Virus record (IMG/VR): IMGVR_UViG_3300020421_001669
Coordinates: 97,407-161,406 of that record
DNA: 64,000 bases
Source: a virus
Strand: one strand, 5' to 3'
Shown one piece after another: positions 1 through 8,379 of the stretch (the stretch's first letter is position 1; each line of letters begins with the position of its first letter). Below the pieces are notes generated by a model. The model was given only the letters and a program-made list of their open reading frames with translations, had not been told where the DNA came from and ran no database searches. The position numbers were made by a program, and so were the translations under genes.

Positions 1-1
1 C

Positions 2-1804
2 AATCGTGAATTGTTGAAGGTTGATATGAAGGGTGTCATTCAACTTGACTACATGGACTTGTACAAAAAGTTTACTTATACTTTCCAAGAAAGTTATCGA
101 CTTGATTACATTGCTGAGGTAGAACTTGGTAAGAAGAAACTGGAGAGTGGATACGAAACATTCCGCGAGTTCTATGAGAATGATTGGAATCGATTCATTG
201 ACTACAACATCATCGATACTGTTCTGGTTGACGAACTTGATGACAAGATGAAATTCTTGGAACTGATTATTACAATGGGATATGACTGTAAATGTAATTA
301 CAATGATATCTTTTCATCTGTGAGAACTTGGGATTGTTTGTTATTCAATCATCTACTTGAAAAGAACATTATGATTCCTCAGAAGAAGGAACACTTCTCT
401 AAGGGATTTGCTGGTGGTTATGTGCAAGACCCGAAGGTGGGTAAGTACAAGTGGGTTGTATCAGTTGATGCGACTTCTCTGTATCCATCTATCATCATGC
501 AACATAATCTATCACCAGAGATGTTGGCAGAGGGACACAAACCTTTGGACTGTACAGTTGATAGTATTCTGGAAAGGAAACATGTTCTCAAAAGATTGAA
601 GGAAGCAGACTTATCCATGGCAGCCAACGGTTATATGTTTGCTAGAAACTCGCAAGGATTCATGGCAGAAATTACTCAGAAGTTTTTTGATGACAGACAG
701 AAGTACAAGAAACTCATGAAGAAGGCAGAACAGGATTTTGAGGATACCAAGAATCCAGAACTCAAGAAAGATATTGCGAAGTTCAACAACTTCCAGATGG
801 CAAGAAAGATTCAATTGAACTCTCTCTTTGGTGCGATAGGTAACAAGTGGTTCAGATATTTCGATGAACGCATCGCAGAGGCAATCACACTAACTGGTCA
901 GTTAATCATTCGTGATACTGGTAAGGCAGTTGATGAGTTTCTAAACAAGTTTCTTGGTACAGAGGATGTTGAGTATTCGTTCTATACTGATACTGATAGT
1001 TGTTATGTGACTCTTGATAAGATGGTGGAAGAACATCTACAGGGTAAATCTCGTGATGAGATTATCAATATACTTGACAACTTTGTCGAGAACAAACTAG
1101 AACCAGCAATCAATGGTAGAATGGTTGAACTTGGTGAGTACATGAATGTATTCCAACCCAAGATATTCTTCAAACGAGAGGCGATTGCGGATACTGGTAT
1201 CTGGGTTGCAAAGAAAAGATACGCATTGAATGTATGGGACAATGAAGGTGTTCGATACAAGGAACCCAAACTCAAGGTGATGGGTCTGGAGATTGTAAGG
1301 TCTTCTACACCAGCACCAGTTCGTTCAAGTCTCAAAAAGGCAGTTGAGTTATGTTTGAACAAGGATGAAAAAGAATTACAGGATTTTGTTGAGGATACAT
1401 GGCAGGCATTTTCTAAGATGTCTCCAGAAGAAATTGCCTTCCCACGCGGATGTAACAATATTGATAAGTATTCCTCAAGAGAAACAGTTTATACTAAGGG
1501 AACTCCGATGCATGTTCGGGGTGCCTTGGTTTACAATCACTTGATTAGGACTCAGAAACTAGAGAAGAAGTATCAAACCATTCAAGATGGTGACAAGATT
1601 AAATTTCTTTATCTGAAAGAACCTAATCATGTGAGAGAAAATACCGTGGCGATGAATGGTCTTATGCCGAAAGAGTTTGACTTGCATCGTTACATTGATT
1701 ATGAAACAATGTTTGAGAAAGCATTTATTGACCCATTGACTACTATAGTCACCAGTTTGGATTGGAAGACTAGACCAGTAGCAACATTGGAGTCGTTATT
1801 TTAG
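2..1804 (+). CDS. 43: T4-type family B DNA polymerase (gp43), 5'-truncated
   Basis: Replicative DNA polymerase with proofreading exonuclease, the core of the phage replisome. The reading frame is open to the window edge, so this is the C-terminal two thirds (about 600 of the roughly 900 residues of T4 gp43). Visible motifs, counted from the TTG at base 11: exonuclease motif III (YNIIDTVLVDEL, about residue 65), polymerase motif A (DATSLYPSII, about 152), motif B (KIQLNSLFG, about 266) and motif C (YTDTDS, about 327) with both catalytic aspartates. The KKRYALN and KVMGLE stretches that follow also match T4 gp43. uvsX begins 8 bases downstream, so the two are probably co-transcribed. No internal start is proposed because the gene clearly continues upstream. 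Confidence 0.97.
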   Translation, partial: NRELLKVDMKGVIQLDYMDLYKKFTYTFQESYRLDYIAEVELGKKKLESGYETFREFYENDWNRFIDYNIIDTVLVDELDDKMKFLELIITMGYDCKCNYNDIFSSVRTWDCLLFNHLLEKNIMIPQKKEHFSKGFAGGYVQDPKVGKYKWVVSVDATSLYPSIIMQHNLSPEMLAEGHKPLDCTVDSILERKHVLKRLKEADLSMAANGYMFARNSQGFMAEITQKFFDDRQKYKKLMKKAEQDFEDTKNPELKKDIAKFNNFQMARKIQLNSLFGAIGNKWFRYFDERIAEAITLTGQLIIRDTGKAVDEFLNKFLGTEDVEYSFYTDTDSCYVTLDKMVEEHLQGKSRDEIINILDNFVENKLEPAINGRMVELGEYMNVFQPKIFFKREAIADTGIWVAKKRYALNVWDNEGVRYKEPKLKVMGLEIVRSSTPAPVRSSLKKAVELCLNKDEKELQDFVEDTWQAFSKMSPEEIAFPRGCNNIDKYSSRETVYTKGTPMHVRGALVYNHLIRTQKLEKKYQTIQDGDKIKFLYLKEPNHVRENTVAMNGLMPKEFDLHRYIDYETMFEKAFIDPLTTIVTSLDWKTRPVATLESLF

Positions 1805-1812
1805 GAGTGAAT

Positions 1813-2871
1813 ATGAGCACATTAGATAAATTAAAAAAGAACTCAACGATAAAACAAACTGAAGTTTTATCCAAGAGTAAATTTCTGAACAACAAAGATG
1901 TGGTTCAGACAACTGTACCCGCCTTGAATGTGGCATTGAGTGGTAAGTTGGATGGTGGATTGAGTACAGGTCTAACAGTTTTTGCTGGCCCATCTAAACA
2001 TTTCAAGACTGCTTTTGCCATGTTATTGTCAAAATCTTATTTGGATAAATATGATGATGGAGTGGTGTTATTTTATGACTCAGAGTTCGGCGCTCCTCAA
2101 GGATATTTCGACAGTTTCGGCATAGATACAGATAGGGTTGTTCACACGCCTGTCACAGACATAGAACAACTCAAACACGATGTGATGTCCCAACTCCAAG
2201 GTATCGAAAGAGGTGACCGAGTAATTATTATTGTGGACTCAGTAGGTAACCTTGCCTCGCGTAAAGAAGTTGAAGATGCGATAGATGGTAAGTCAGTTGC
2301 CGATATGACTCGTGCAAAACAAATGAAATCCCTGTTTCGTATGGTGACTCCTCACCTAACAATCAAAGATATTCCAGCGGTGGTTGTAAACCACACATAC
2401 AAAGAAATCGGCTTGTTCCCCAAAGATATAGTTTCTGGGGGTACTGGTGTATATTATAGTGCTGATAATATCTTTATTATTGGAAGACAACAAGAAAAAC
2501 AAGGGAAGGATGTTGTAGGATACAACTTTATTATCAATGTTGAGAAGTCAAGATTTGTTCGGGAGAAGTCGCGTATACCCATTGAAGTTACATGGGAAGG
2601 TGGCATTAGCAAGTGGTCTGGTCTCCTTGATATGGCTCTTGAGTCTGGTCATGTTGTCAAACCATCAAACGGATGGTATGCGAAATCTGATGACCCAGAT
2701 GCGCCGAAATTCAGAATTAAAGATACATACACAAAAGACTTCTGGATACCTATCCTTAGCGACAAAACTTTCATCCAGTGGATTGAGGACAGATACCTAA
2801 TGTCTGCTGACGCTATCATGCAGTCAGAAGTAAGCGAAGAGGATATACAGGATGCCTACTCCGAAGTGTGA
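1813..2871 (+). CDS. uvsX: UvsX RecA-like recombinase
   Basis: Strand-exchange ATPase that forms filaments on single-stranded DNA for recombination-dependent replication and repair. The T4-type Walker A motif reads GPSKHFKTAF (about residues 58-67) and Walker B reads VIIIVDSVGNLAS (about 137-149), closely matching the unusual P-loop of T4 UvsX. The length of 352 residues compares with 391 in T4. ATG 1813 is chosen over the in-frame GTG 1807 because an AGGAG at 1803-1807 sits five bases before it. It lies between gp43 and the gp41 helicase, a normal T4-like replication neighbourhood. Its 3' end overlaps a small zinc-ribbon ORF. Confidence 0.95.
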   Translation: MSTLDKLKKNSTIKQTEVLSKSKFLNNKDVVQTTVPALNVALSGKLDGGLSTGLTVFAGPSKHFKTAFAMLLSKSYLDKYDDGVVLFYDSEFGAPQGYFDSFGIDTDRVVHTPVTDIEQLKHDVMSQLQGIERGDRVIIIVDSVGNLASRKEVEDAIDGKSVADMTRAKQMKSLFRMVTPHLTIKDIPAVVVNHTYKEIGLFPKDIVSGGTGVYYSADNIFIIGRQQEKQGKDVVGYNFIINVEKSRFVREKSRIPIEVTWEGGISKWSGLLDMALESGHVVKPSNGWYAKSDDPDAPKFRIKDTYTKDFWIPILSDKTFIQWIEDRYLMSADAIMQSEVSEEDIQDAYSEV

Positions 2872-3028
2872 TAGGTGTGGGACTGGCATTGACTTAGAAA
2901 TTGATGCTGGAATATGTTTTAGACACGATGACGGAGAAGCATATCTCTGTGAGAAGTGTGTTGAAGAAGTGAAGACGGATTTTTATAATGAGATTAGAAC
3001 AAACAATACTATCGAATCTGATACATAA
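2852..3028 (+). CDS. small zinc-ribbon protein bridging uvsX and gp41
   Basis: A 58-residue ORF overlapping the end of uvsX by 20 bases and the start of the helicase gene by 41 bases, in a different frame from both. It carries two Cys pairs, CDRC near the N-terminus and CEKC in the middle, about 27 residues apart, the pattern of a small zinc ribbon. An AGGA-like sequence lies upstream of the ATG. Because it fills the only gap between uvsX and gp41 and has metal-binding Cys spacing, it is probably real. Function is unknown; a role in nucleic acid or protein binding within the replication module is inference. Confidence 0.6.
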   Translation: MPTPKCDRCGTGIDLEIDAGICFRHDDGEAYLCEKCVEEVKTDFYNEIRTNNTIESDT

Positions 3029-4367
3029 CGAAGAGTATGTCAGACAATCAATTGCACATTTAAAGGCATCTTATTTTTTGGATGCTGAATACCGAGAAGT
3101 ATTCAAGTGTGTTCGTGATTATGTAACTGCATATAATTCTCCACCACAGACAAGTGCAATCAAGATTGCCTTACAAGACAACAAAAAAATTACAGAAGAC
3201 CTCTACTTAAAATGTGAGGAACTTATTAATAGTTGTAAGGTAGTTGATGTTGATAACAGGTGGTTGATTGACCAGACAGAAAAGTTCTGCAAAGACAAGG
3301 CAGTTTACAATGCTATCATGCAATCTATTCAGATTATCGATGGGCAAGACAAAACACATTCAGTAGATGCTCTGCCTTCTATATTATCTGATGCTCTTAG
3401 TGTTGGGTTTGACAATAACATTGGTCACGATTATGTGGGTGATGCTGAACAACGATTTGATTTCTATCATAGACACGAAGAGAAGTTGCCATTTGACCTA
3501 GATTATTTCAACAAGATTACTGAAGGTGGATTGATAAACAAGACACTGAATATCGCTCTTGCTGGTACAGGTGTTGGTAAATCTCTTTTCATGTGTCATG
3601 TGGGTGCATCCATGATTGCTCAAGGTAAGAATGTTTTGTATATCACATTGGAAATGGCAGAAGAAAGAATCGCTGAAAGAATCGATGCGAACATGATGGA
3701 TGTTTCCATGCAAGATTTGAGAGACTTATCCAAGTCCATGTACACAGACCGTATTCAGAAAATCAAAAACAAAGTTGACGGTAGATTGATTGTCAAAGAA
3801 TATCCAACTGCTACTGCTCATGCTGGTCACTTCAGAGCTCTTCTTGAAGAACTAAAACTAAAACAAAATTTCGCACCAGATATTATCTTTATTGATTACC
3901 TAAACATTTGTGTCAGTCAAAGATTAAGAAACAATGCTGGTGCAAACTCATACACTATTGTCAAGGCAATTGCAGAAGAATTGAGAGGTTTGGCAGTTGA
4001 ATATGATGTTCCTATTGTATCTGCAACACAAACCACGCGAGGTGGATTCAACAATAGTGATGTTGATTTGACAGATACTTCAGAAAGTTTTGGTTTGCCT
4101 GCAACTGCTGATTTGATGTTTGCTCTTATAAGTACAGAGGAATTAGAACAACAAGGTCACATGATGGTCAAACAATTGAAGAACAGGTACAGTGACCCCA
4201 CAAGAAACAAACGATTTATGATTGGTGTTGACAGAGCAAAAATGAGACTTTATGATTTAGATGATGCTCAACAAAATTTGGTAGACTCTGGACAGGAAGA
4301 TGTACAACCAGTGTTCGACAAAGGTGCATTTGGAAGTAGAATGAACTTGTCGGATATAAAAGTATAA
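2988..4367 (+). CDS. 41: DnaB-like replicative helicase (gp41)
   Basis: Hexameric 5'-3' replicative helicase that pairs with the gp61-type primase found at 22386. It has 459 residues (T4 gp41 has 475). The N-terminal domain resembles the gp41/DnaB helical domain. Walker A is AGTGVGKSLF (about residues 191-200), Walker B is DIIFIDYLN (about 298-306), and a RecA-fold continuation includes SATQTTRGG. The stop codon lies within a TATAAATA late promoter serving the next gene. The start overlaps the zinc-ribbon ORF, so translation of the three genes is likely coupled. Confidence 0.95.
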   Translation: MRLEQTILSNLIHNEEYVRQSIAHLKASYFLDAEYREVFKCVRDYVTAYNSPPQTSAIKIALQDNKKITEDLYLKCEELINSCKVVDVDNRWLIDQTEKFCKDKAVYNAIMQSIQIIDGQDKTHSVDALPSILSDALSVGFDNNIGHDYVGDAEQRFDFYHRHEEKLPFDLDYFNKITEGGLINKTLNIALAGTGVGKSLFMCHVGASMIAQGKNVLYITLEMAEERIAERIDANMMDVSMQDLRDLSKSMYTDRIQKIKNKVDGRLIVKEYPTATAHAGHFRALLEELKLKQNFAPDIIFIDYLNICVSQRLRNNAGANSYTIVKAIAEELRGLAVEYDVPIVSATQTTRGGFNNSDVDLTDTSESFGLPATADLMFALISTEELEQQGHMMVKQLKNRYSDPTRNKRFMIGVDRAKMRLYDLDDAQQNLVDSGQEDVQPVFDKGAFGSRMNLSDIKV

Positions 4368-4370
4368 ATA
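4363..4370 (+). promoter_or_regulatory. T4-type late promoter TATAAATA
   Basis: Exact match to the T4 late -10 consensus, overlapping the helicase stop codon. In T4 the start site lies about 6-7 bases after this box, which here would be at or just before the ATG at 4376, so the i-spanin mRNA would be nearly leaderless. No Shine-Dalgarno sequence precedes that ATG. Confidence 0.75.
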
Positions 4371-4375
4371 GGCCT

Positions 4376-4759
4376 ATGATTAGTAAAGTATTATTTGGTG
4401 TCATTTTAGCTGGTGGGCTTGTCGGGTACTTGTATTACACAAATACTCAGGCAGAACTCATTGAGCTTCGTGAATATAATATGGCGATGGAATTACAAGT
4501 CGCCACACAAAATGAAACCATTGATAAGATGTCTAAACAATACGAAACACAAGCAAAAGCGCTTGGTGAGTTGACTTCTAAGAATGCTGAGATTGAAGCG
4601 GAAATGTCAAGATACCTTGATATTTTTCGTAGACATGACCTTAGTAAACTTGCAGCTGCTAAACCAGGCCTAATTGAACCAAGGGTGAATAATGCAACAA
4701 AAGAAGTATTTGACAGCCTCGAAACTGATTCCAGTTTTGAGTTTGATGCTGATAATTAG
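4376..4759 (+). CDS. inner-membrane spanin (Rz-like)
   Basis: A 127-residue protein with one N-terminal membrane segment (about residues 3-21) and then a polar, alpha-helical periplasmic domain ending in an acidic tail. This is the layout of i-spanins, which with an outer-membrane lipoprotein fuse the two membranes in the last step of lysis. The segment around HDLSKLAAAKPGLIE resembles Rz-type proteins of T4-like marine phages as I recall them. The next gene, a lipoprotein, starts inside it in another frame, the classic Rz/Rz1 overlap. A late promoter immediately precedes the start codon. Confidence 0.8.
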   Translation: MISKVLFGVILAGGLVGYLYYTNTQAELIELREYNMAMELQVATQNETIDKMSKQYETQAKALGELTSKNAEIEAEMSRYLDIFRRHDLSKLAAAKPGLIEPRVNNATKEVFDSLETDSSFEFDADN

Positions 4760-5111
4760 TGGTTGTTCTTTAATACCAAAACAACCGCGTGAGGTAGAAA
4801 TCAAAACCGTAGAGGTGCGTATACCTATACAGCATCCTGTGTATCCTAGACCCATCGATATGAAAGAACCCAAGTGGTATGTCGTATCCGATAAAAATTT
4901 AGACGAATTTCTTACTAAGATAGAAAAGGAATCTGGAAAGATGGTCTTTATGGCCATGTCTGTTCCAGACTATGAGCTCATGGCGTATAATCTGCAAGAG
5001 ATTAAACGATTCGTGAAAGAAACTAAAGAAGTGATTGTGTATTACAGAACTGTTATGTCAGATGATGAAGAACCATTAGGAGAAGAATCAAATGGCAAAG
5101 GAAACGATTGA
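4692..5111 (+). CDS. outer-membrane spanin lipoprotein (Rz1-like)
   Basis: A 139-residue lipoprotein whose signal peptide ends in the lipobox LIISGC (lipidated Cys 25). It starts 68 bases before the end of the i-spanin gene in another frame, with AAGGG six bases before the ATG. It is larger than lambda Rz1 but has the expected Pro-containing stretch after the lipid anchor (IPIQHPVYPRP). The role as o-spanin, bridging the periplasm to the i-spanin during lysis, is inferred from the overlap, topology and neighbouring holin-like gene. Confidence 0.78.
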   Translation: MQQKKYLTASKLIPVLSLMLIISGCSLIPKQPREVEIKTVEVRIPIQHPVYPRPIDMKEPKWYVVSDKNLDEFLTKIEKESGKMVFMAMSVPDYELMAYNLQEIKRFVKETKEVIVYYRTVMSDDEEPLGEESNGKGND

Positions 5112-5484
5112 CACAGGAACTAATAAAGTAGATGTTGATTTAGATAGATACACCGACTTAATTTTGAAACTTGACGAAGCGCAAGACAAGATTAGGGAGA
5201 TGGAGAAAATCACAAAAGAGTTAAAGATTACAACCAAGGCTGCACAACCAAGCACAAAATTTTCATTTGGTGCTTTGTTTAGGGACGAAAACGATATCAA
5301 CGAGAAATCTATCATAGGATTTGCATCATTTATCATGATGCTCGCGTTTGGTATTGTTGACCTAGTAACAGGGTTTTGGGGTCAAGATATAACAATATCC
5401 GATACAATCTACACTTCATTTGTGGTAGTAACTCTGGGTGCTTTTGGAATTGCTGAGGCAGGGAAGGCATTCAGTAAACAATAA
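5092..5484 (+). CDS. putative holin or lysis-module membrane protein
   Basis: A 130-residue protein with a charged coiled-coil-prone N-terminal half and two hydrophobic segments in the C-terminal half (about residues 74-97 and 104-122). GGAG precedes the start, which overlaps the o-spanin gene by 20 bases. Position directly after the spanin pair and two membrane segments fit a holin, the inner-membrane pore former that times lysis. No holin family signature is recognised, so the call rests on topology and context; a membrane-anchored virion or unrelated protein is possible. Confidence 0.5.
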   Translation: MAKETIDTGTNKVDVDLDRYTDLILKLDEAQDKIREMEKITKELKITTKAAQPSTKFSFGALFRDENDINEKSIIGFASFIMMLAFGIVDLVTGFWGQDITISDTIYTSFVVVTLGAFGIAEAGKAFSKQ

Positions 5485-5507
5485 CTTGACATAAGGAGAA
5501 AATAGAA

Positions 5508-5723
5508 GTGAAAAAAGCGATAGTTTTCGCAACACTTTTTTTACTAACTACTGGATGTACAACATCTGGACAAAAAATTAAATCAATGAAACAATACTCT
5601 AATCCAGACGAGATGGTATATTGCGAAACTTTTGGCGGAAAGAAGTATTGTACTGTTATGAGTGAAGGGCAGATTAACGAAAAGTTAAATGCCCTTTTAA
5701 GTTCGCCGAGGATGAGGTTTTAG
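5508..5723 (+). CDS. small lipoprotein
   Basis: A 71-residue predicted lipoprotein: short basic N-terminus, hydrophobic segment and lipobox LLTTGC with Cys 17. The start is GTG, supported by an AGGAG about ten bases upstream. The mature part has two further Cys (YCETFGGKKYCTVM) that could form a disulfide in the periplasm. It follows the lysis module, so it may be produced late and affect the outer membrane, but no function is recognised. Confidence 0.7.
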   Translation: MKKAIVFATLFLLTTGCTTSGQKIKSMKQYSNPDEMVYCETFGGKKYCTVMSEGQINEKLNALLSSPRMRF

Positions 5724-6227
5724 GTGACTCGTTTTTCTCCAAATCAATGGTTTGAACTTCCTCTTTCTATATCTGAGGACTTGAAAGAAGAACTACTGAA
5801 CTGGGATATAGAGAACGCGAAAAACTATTTTATCCATGAACCAGAAGAAAACCATAGATTAGAGTTTTTGGAAATTCCTTTAACTAGGGTCAAAGAAGTG
5901 GCAGATAAATTTATGATTACTCCCACTAGAGCAACACTGGTTGCAATAGAACCCAATAGTGGTATTCCATTCCATACGGATGGGCAAACACACGATTATT
6001 GGAGACCAACCATAGCTTGTTTTCCACTATTTCCAAACTCTAAAACCTATGAATGTACTGAGTACAGGGATGGATTTGTGCCATATTGTGACTCTTATAT
6101 CTTTAACACACAAGAAGAACACAGGGCAGCAGCTGGTGATTGTAGGAGAATAAACCTACAATTATGGTTCGACCAACTCTTTGGAGAGGTAAAAACTTTA
6201 TTCGACAGCGGTAAGTTGTTGATTTAA
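5724..6227 (+). CDS. 2OG-Fe(II) oxygenase-like protein
   Basis: A 167-residue protein with the iron-binding pattern of the double-stranded beta-helix oxygenases: HTD (in PFHTDGQTH, about residue 77) and a distal His in EEHRAAAG (about 134), followed by an Arg in CRRINLQLWF that could bind 2-oxoglutarate. This resembles aspartyl/asparaginyl hydroxylase-like proteins common in marine phages. Start is GTG immediately after the lipoprotein stop. The substrate is unknown; protein hydroxylation is the usual activity of the nearest family. Confidence 0.55.
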   Translation: MTRFSPNQWFELPLSISEDLKEELLNWDIENAKNYFIHEPEENHRLEFLEIPLTRVKEVADKFMITPTRATLVAIEPNSGIPFHTDGQTHDYWRPTIACFPLFPNSKTYECTEYRDGFVPYCDSYIFNTQEEHRAAAGDCRRINLQLWFDQLFGEVKTLFDSGKLLI

Positions 6228-6263
6228 AACGATATTTAATTTCACTTTTTTTCGCTTTGGCCC

Positions 6264-6292
6264 TTGACTTTTGGGTCAAAATATGGGATCAT
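6264..6292 (+). promoter_or_regulatory. sigma70-like promoter with GATCATGATC
   Basis: TTGACT at 6264-6269, then a 17-base spacer and GATCAT at 6287-6292; the alternative CATGAT is at 6290. The palindrome GATCATGATC at 6287-6296 recurs in the promoter at 45112. It drives the small early-type genes that follow. GATC is otherwise very rare in this DNA. Confidence 0.65.
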
Positions 6293-6323
6293 GATCATAT
6301 AAATTAGAGAAGTGAGAGAAAAT

Positions 6324-6686
6324 ATGCAAAAACAAATCGAAAACCTACTAACCTTAATCAACGAAGACTACGCGAGGTGGACTACTCGTTCTTGGGAAGC
6401 CAATGACTTTGGTGGAGAAGAAAGGCGAGATGCTCGCATTGCTGAGTTCGCTGATAAACTGGTTGTCAAAGAAGGTCAGAAATACATCAAGATTATTTCA
6501 GACAATTCAGTCTGGGGATTCATTGTCAAGGGTGACAATGATAAGTTATTTCAAAAGGGTGATGTTTTAAAACCCGCTGGTTGGGCTGCCCCCGCTAGGA
6601 ACAAACCTAGAGGCAATGTCTTTGAGATGTTGGAAGGTAAGGGAACTGGTTGGGTAAGATGGACTGGCCCTCAGTACTTACGATAG
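6324..6686 (+). CDS. conserved early-type phage protein, unknown function
   Basis: A 120-residue protein behind a sigma70-like promoter, with ATG 6324 preferred over the upstream in-frame GTG 6312 because GAGA precedes it at usable distance. It has a charged helical N-terminal part and a C-terminal part rich in Gly, Trp and Pro (WGFIVKG, GWAAPARNKPRGNVF, GWVRWTGPQYL). I recall similar short proteins in many phages and plasmids, always uncharacterised. Position suggests early expression. Confidence 0.7.
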   Translation: MQKQIENLLTLINEDYARWTTRSWEANDFGGEERRDARIAEFADKLVVKEGQKYIKIISDNSVWGFIVKGDNDKLFQKGDVLKPAGWAAPARNKPRGNVFEMLEGKGTGWVRWTGPQYLR

Positions 6687-6696
6687 GAGAATGAGA

Positions 6697-7098
6697 ATGA
6701 TTGGTGATATAATTGCTGAAAAAGCTTATCTCAAAACCCAGATAAATAAATGGGAAGAAATTGTAGACAACATTGATTCTGCTGTTCGCAAGGTGAACGA
6801 AGAAACAAAAGTTATCAAGTACAATGATGTTCCTAGTAACATTTATATTACGGTTGAAGGGATTGCCGATGATTTGGGACTAAAGTTAAGTTCCGAAAAA
6901 AGTCAAGAACTGAAAAAAGAACTTGAATGGAAAATCAACGAAGTCCGTGAGGCGGTTAGCACTCTGGAATCTGCCATGTACAATTTGGTAGAACCATTTG
7001 AAGACATGAAAAGTGATGCTGAAAACAAGAAAGATGATTTTGAGTATGAACTTGATGACTTGGAGTGGGAAGAGGAAAAACTTCAAAACGCTTCATAG
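6697..7098 (+). CDS. coiled-coil protein, unknown function
   Basis: A 133-residue, acidic and strongly alpha-helical protein; the heptad-like C-terminal half (about residues 65-130) suggests a coiled coil. AGGAG at 6685-6689 is seven bases before ATG 6697 but only one base from ATG 6691, which decides the start. It is co-directional with the previous early-type gene, ten bases away. No family recognised. Confidence 0.65.
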   Translation: MIGDIIAEKAYLKTQINKWEEIVDNIDSAVRKVNEETKVIKYNDVPSNIYITVEGIADDLGLKLSSEKSQELKKELEWKINEVREAVSTLESAMYNLVEPFEDMKSDAENKKDDFEYELDDLEWEEEKLQNAS

Positions 7099-7112
7099 TT
7101 TTAAGGCGAATA

Positions 7113-7186
7113 CAGGATGCCTGCTAAAGTCTGTATAGGTTGATGACCGAACATCCGCGAGGGGAATGAAAACGCCCCTCAACCTT
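7113..7186 (+). other. structured RNA leader or intercistronic hairpin
   Basis: The 105-base gap between genes contains nested inverted repeats: AGGTTGA (7137-7143) with TCAACCT (7179-7185), GAGGGG (7159-7164) with CCCCTC (7175-7180), and GGATG (7115-7119) with CATCC (7152-7156). Some pairings compete. There is no T run directly after the stem, so it is not a clear terminator; a processed or regulatory 5' leader for the gene at 7204 is possible. Confidence 0.45.
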
Positions 7187-7203
7187 TATTAATTGGAGAA
7201 ATT

Positions 7204-7476
7204 ATGAATCAGAATGATATAGTATCGGTGATTACACCAGCTGGTGAGTTTATAGGTAAACTTGCTTTTGAAACAGACACGCGATTGAAATTAAATGACC
7301 CACGCATGTTGATTACAACAAATGAAGGCATGGGGTTTGCTCGGGGAGTTTGCCTTACTGGTGTTGAGAATCCCGATGAGATGACATTTTACTCTGGTGG
7401 GATTGTTTTTGTTTCCCCAACCAATGAAGATGTGCAAAAATCTTATCGTAAATTCACAAGTGGAATTATAACATGA
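7204..7476 (+). CDS. small beta-rich phage protein, unknown function
   Basis: A 90-residue protein with alternating hydrophobic beta-type stretches (DIVSVITPAGEFIGKL, RLKLNDPRMLI, GGIVFVSP), reminiscent of an Sm/SH3-like small barrel; similar short proteins occur in T4-like marine phages as I recall. A GGAGA lies upstream of the ATG and a structured RNA region precedes it. The end overlaps the next start by four bases (ATGA), so translation is probably coupled. Confidence 0.65.
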   Translation: MNQNDIVSVITPAGEFIGKLAFETDTRLKLNDPRMLITTNEGMGFARGVCLTGVENPDEMTFYSGGIVFVSPTNEDVQKSYRKFTSGIIT

Positions 7477-7694
7477 CCGAAAAATTACAAAAGATTGCTG
7501 ATGAAATTTCAAAGTGGGATGATAAACACGAACCTCTCGCTCAAGATATTTTAGATGCGTACAAATTTATATATAGATTACTAGACCCAGAAGGATTTGG
7601 GTTTGCTGTATCCGCTGAGGTTAGGGATGCTGCTCGAGTAGTCGTAGGACTAGAACCAGTGGAACAAAACCTATACAAAGCGAAAGATGAGTGA
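7473..7694 (+). CDS. hypothetical protein
   Basis: A 73-residue, mostly alpha-helical protein starting at an ATGA junction with the gene before and overlapping the gene after by eight bases. It contains no recognised motif. Tight coupling on both sides supports that it is expressed. Confidence 0.6.
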   Translation: MTEKLQKIADEISKWDDKHEPLAQDILDAYKFIYRLLDPEGFGFAVSAEVRDAARVVVGLEPVEQNLYKAKDE

Positions 7695-8055
7695 CGAAAC
7701 TAAGCAATTAGAATTAGACCTAAAAATACCTAAGTCAGATGAGGGAGAAGAGATGACCCCGAAATTCACTCCAGAAGAGATAGAAAATTCCAAAAGGATT
7801 TTTAAATCTGCTACACCAAAGTATGACCTTAGTTGGTATGTTAAGTGGGCATCTTCAATTCTTATTCTGATTGCTCTTACTATAAGAGCTGCTGATTATC
7901 CACGCATATACGATATGTGGTTTGGATTTGTTGGTATGATTGGTTGGACTTATGTTGGAATTCTATGGAAAGATAGGGCGATAATCATCATGAACATTAT
8001 CAGTACAATCCTTCTGGCTATTGGTCTCTTAACACATTATAGAGGATTATTCTAA
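7687..8055 (+). CDS. three-segment membrane protein, unknown function
   Basis: A 122-residue protein with a charged cytoplasmic N-terminus (about 55 residues) followed by three hydrophobic segments: about residues 56-70, 78-94 and 98-117. Overlaps at both ends place it in one translational unit with its neighbours. Topology suggests an inner-membrane protein; no family is recognised. Confidence 0.65.
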   Translation: MSDETKQLELDLKIPKSDEGEEMTPKFTPEEIENSKRIFKSATPKYDLSWYVKWASSILILIALTIRAADYPRIYDMWFGFVGMIGWTYVGILWKDRAIIIMNIISTILLAIGLLTHYRGLF

Positions 8056-8375
8056 TGCCAATTTACGAAATTGAGAACACCGAAACAGGTGAAGTCTTTG
8101 AAGTCATGATGAGGATTGATGACAAAGAAAAAATGATGAAGAAAAATCCACACTTTCGACAAGTACCATCCGCACCAGCTTTAAACTTTGGTGGTGTTGG
8201 AGATAGGGTAAAACCCGATGGTGGATTTAAAGATGTTCTGTCCAGAATCGCAGATTCAAATCCAACATCAGCTCTTGCAGATGATTATGGAAAGAAAGAT
8301 AAAAAATCAGTCGCTGTCCGTGACAGTATGAAACGAGTCAAAAAGAAATTAGGTTCTATCACAGACGGTTCATAA
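8055..8375 (+). CDS. conserved T4-like phage protein, FmdB-like N-terminus without Cys
   Basis: A 106-residue protein starting MPIYEIENTETGEVFEV, similar to the N-terminus of FmdB-type regulatory zinc-ribbon proteins, but with no Cys, so any metal site is lost. The C-terminal half is basic. It overlaps the membrane-protein gene by one base and is followed four bases later by endonuclease VII. Function unknown. Confidence 0.65.
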   Translation: MPIYEIENTETGEVFEVMMRIDDKEKMMKKNPHFRQVPSAPALNFGGVGDRVKPDGGFKDVLSRIADSNPTSALADDYGKKDKKSVAVRDSMKRVKKKLGSITDGS

Positions 8376-8379
8376 TATT

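Noticed and set aside
1003-1458. A minus-strand ORF within the DNA polymerase gene
   Set aside because: Antisense to conserved polymerase motifs, no ribosome site, no recognisable protein.
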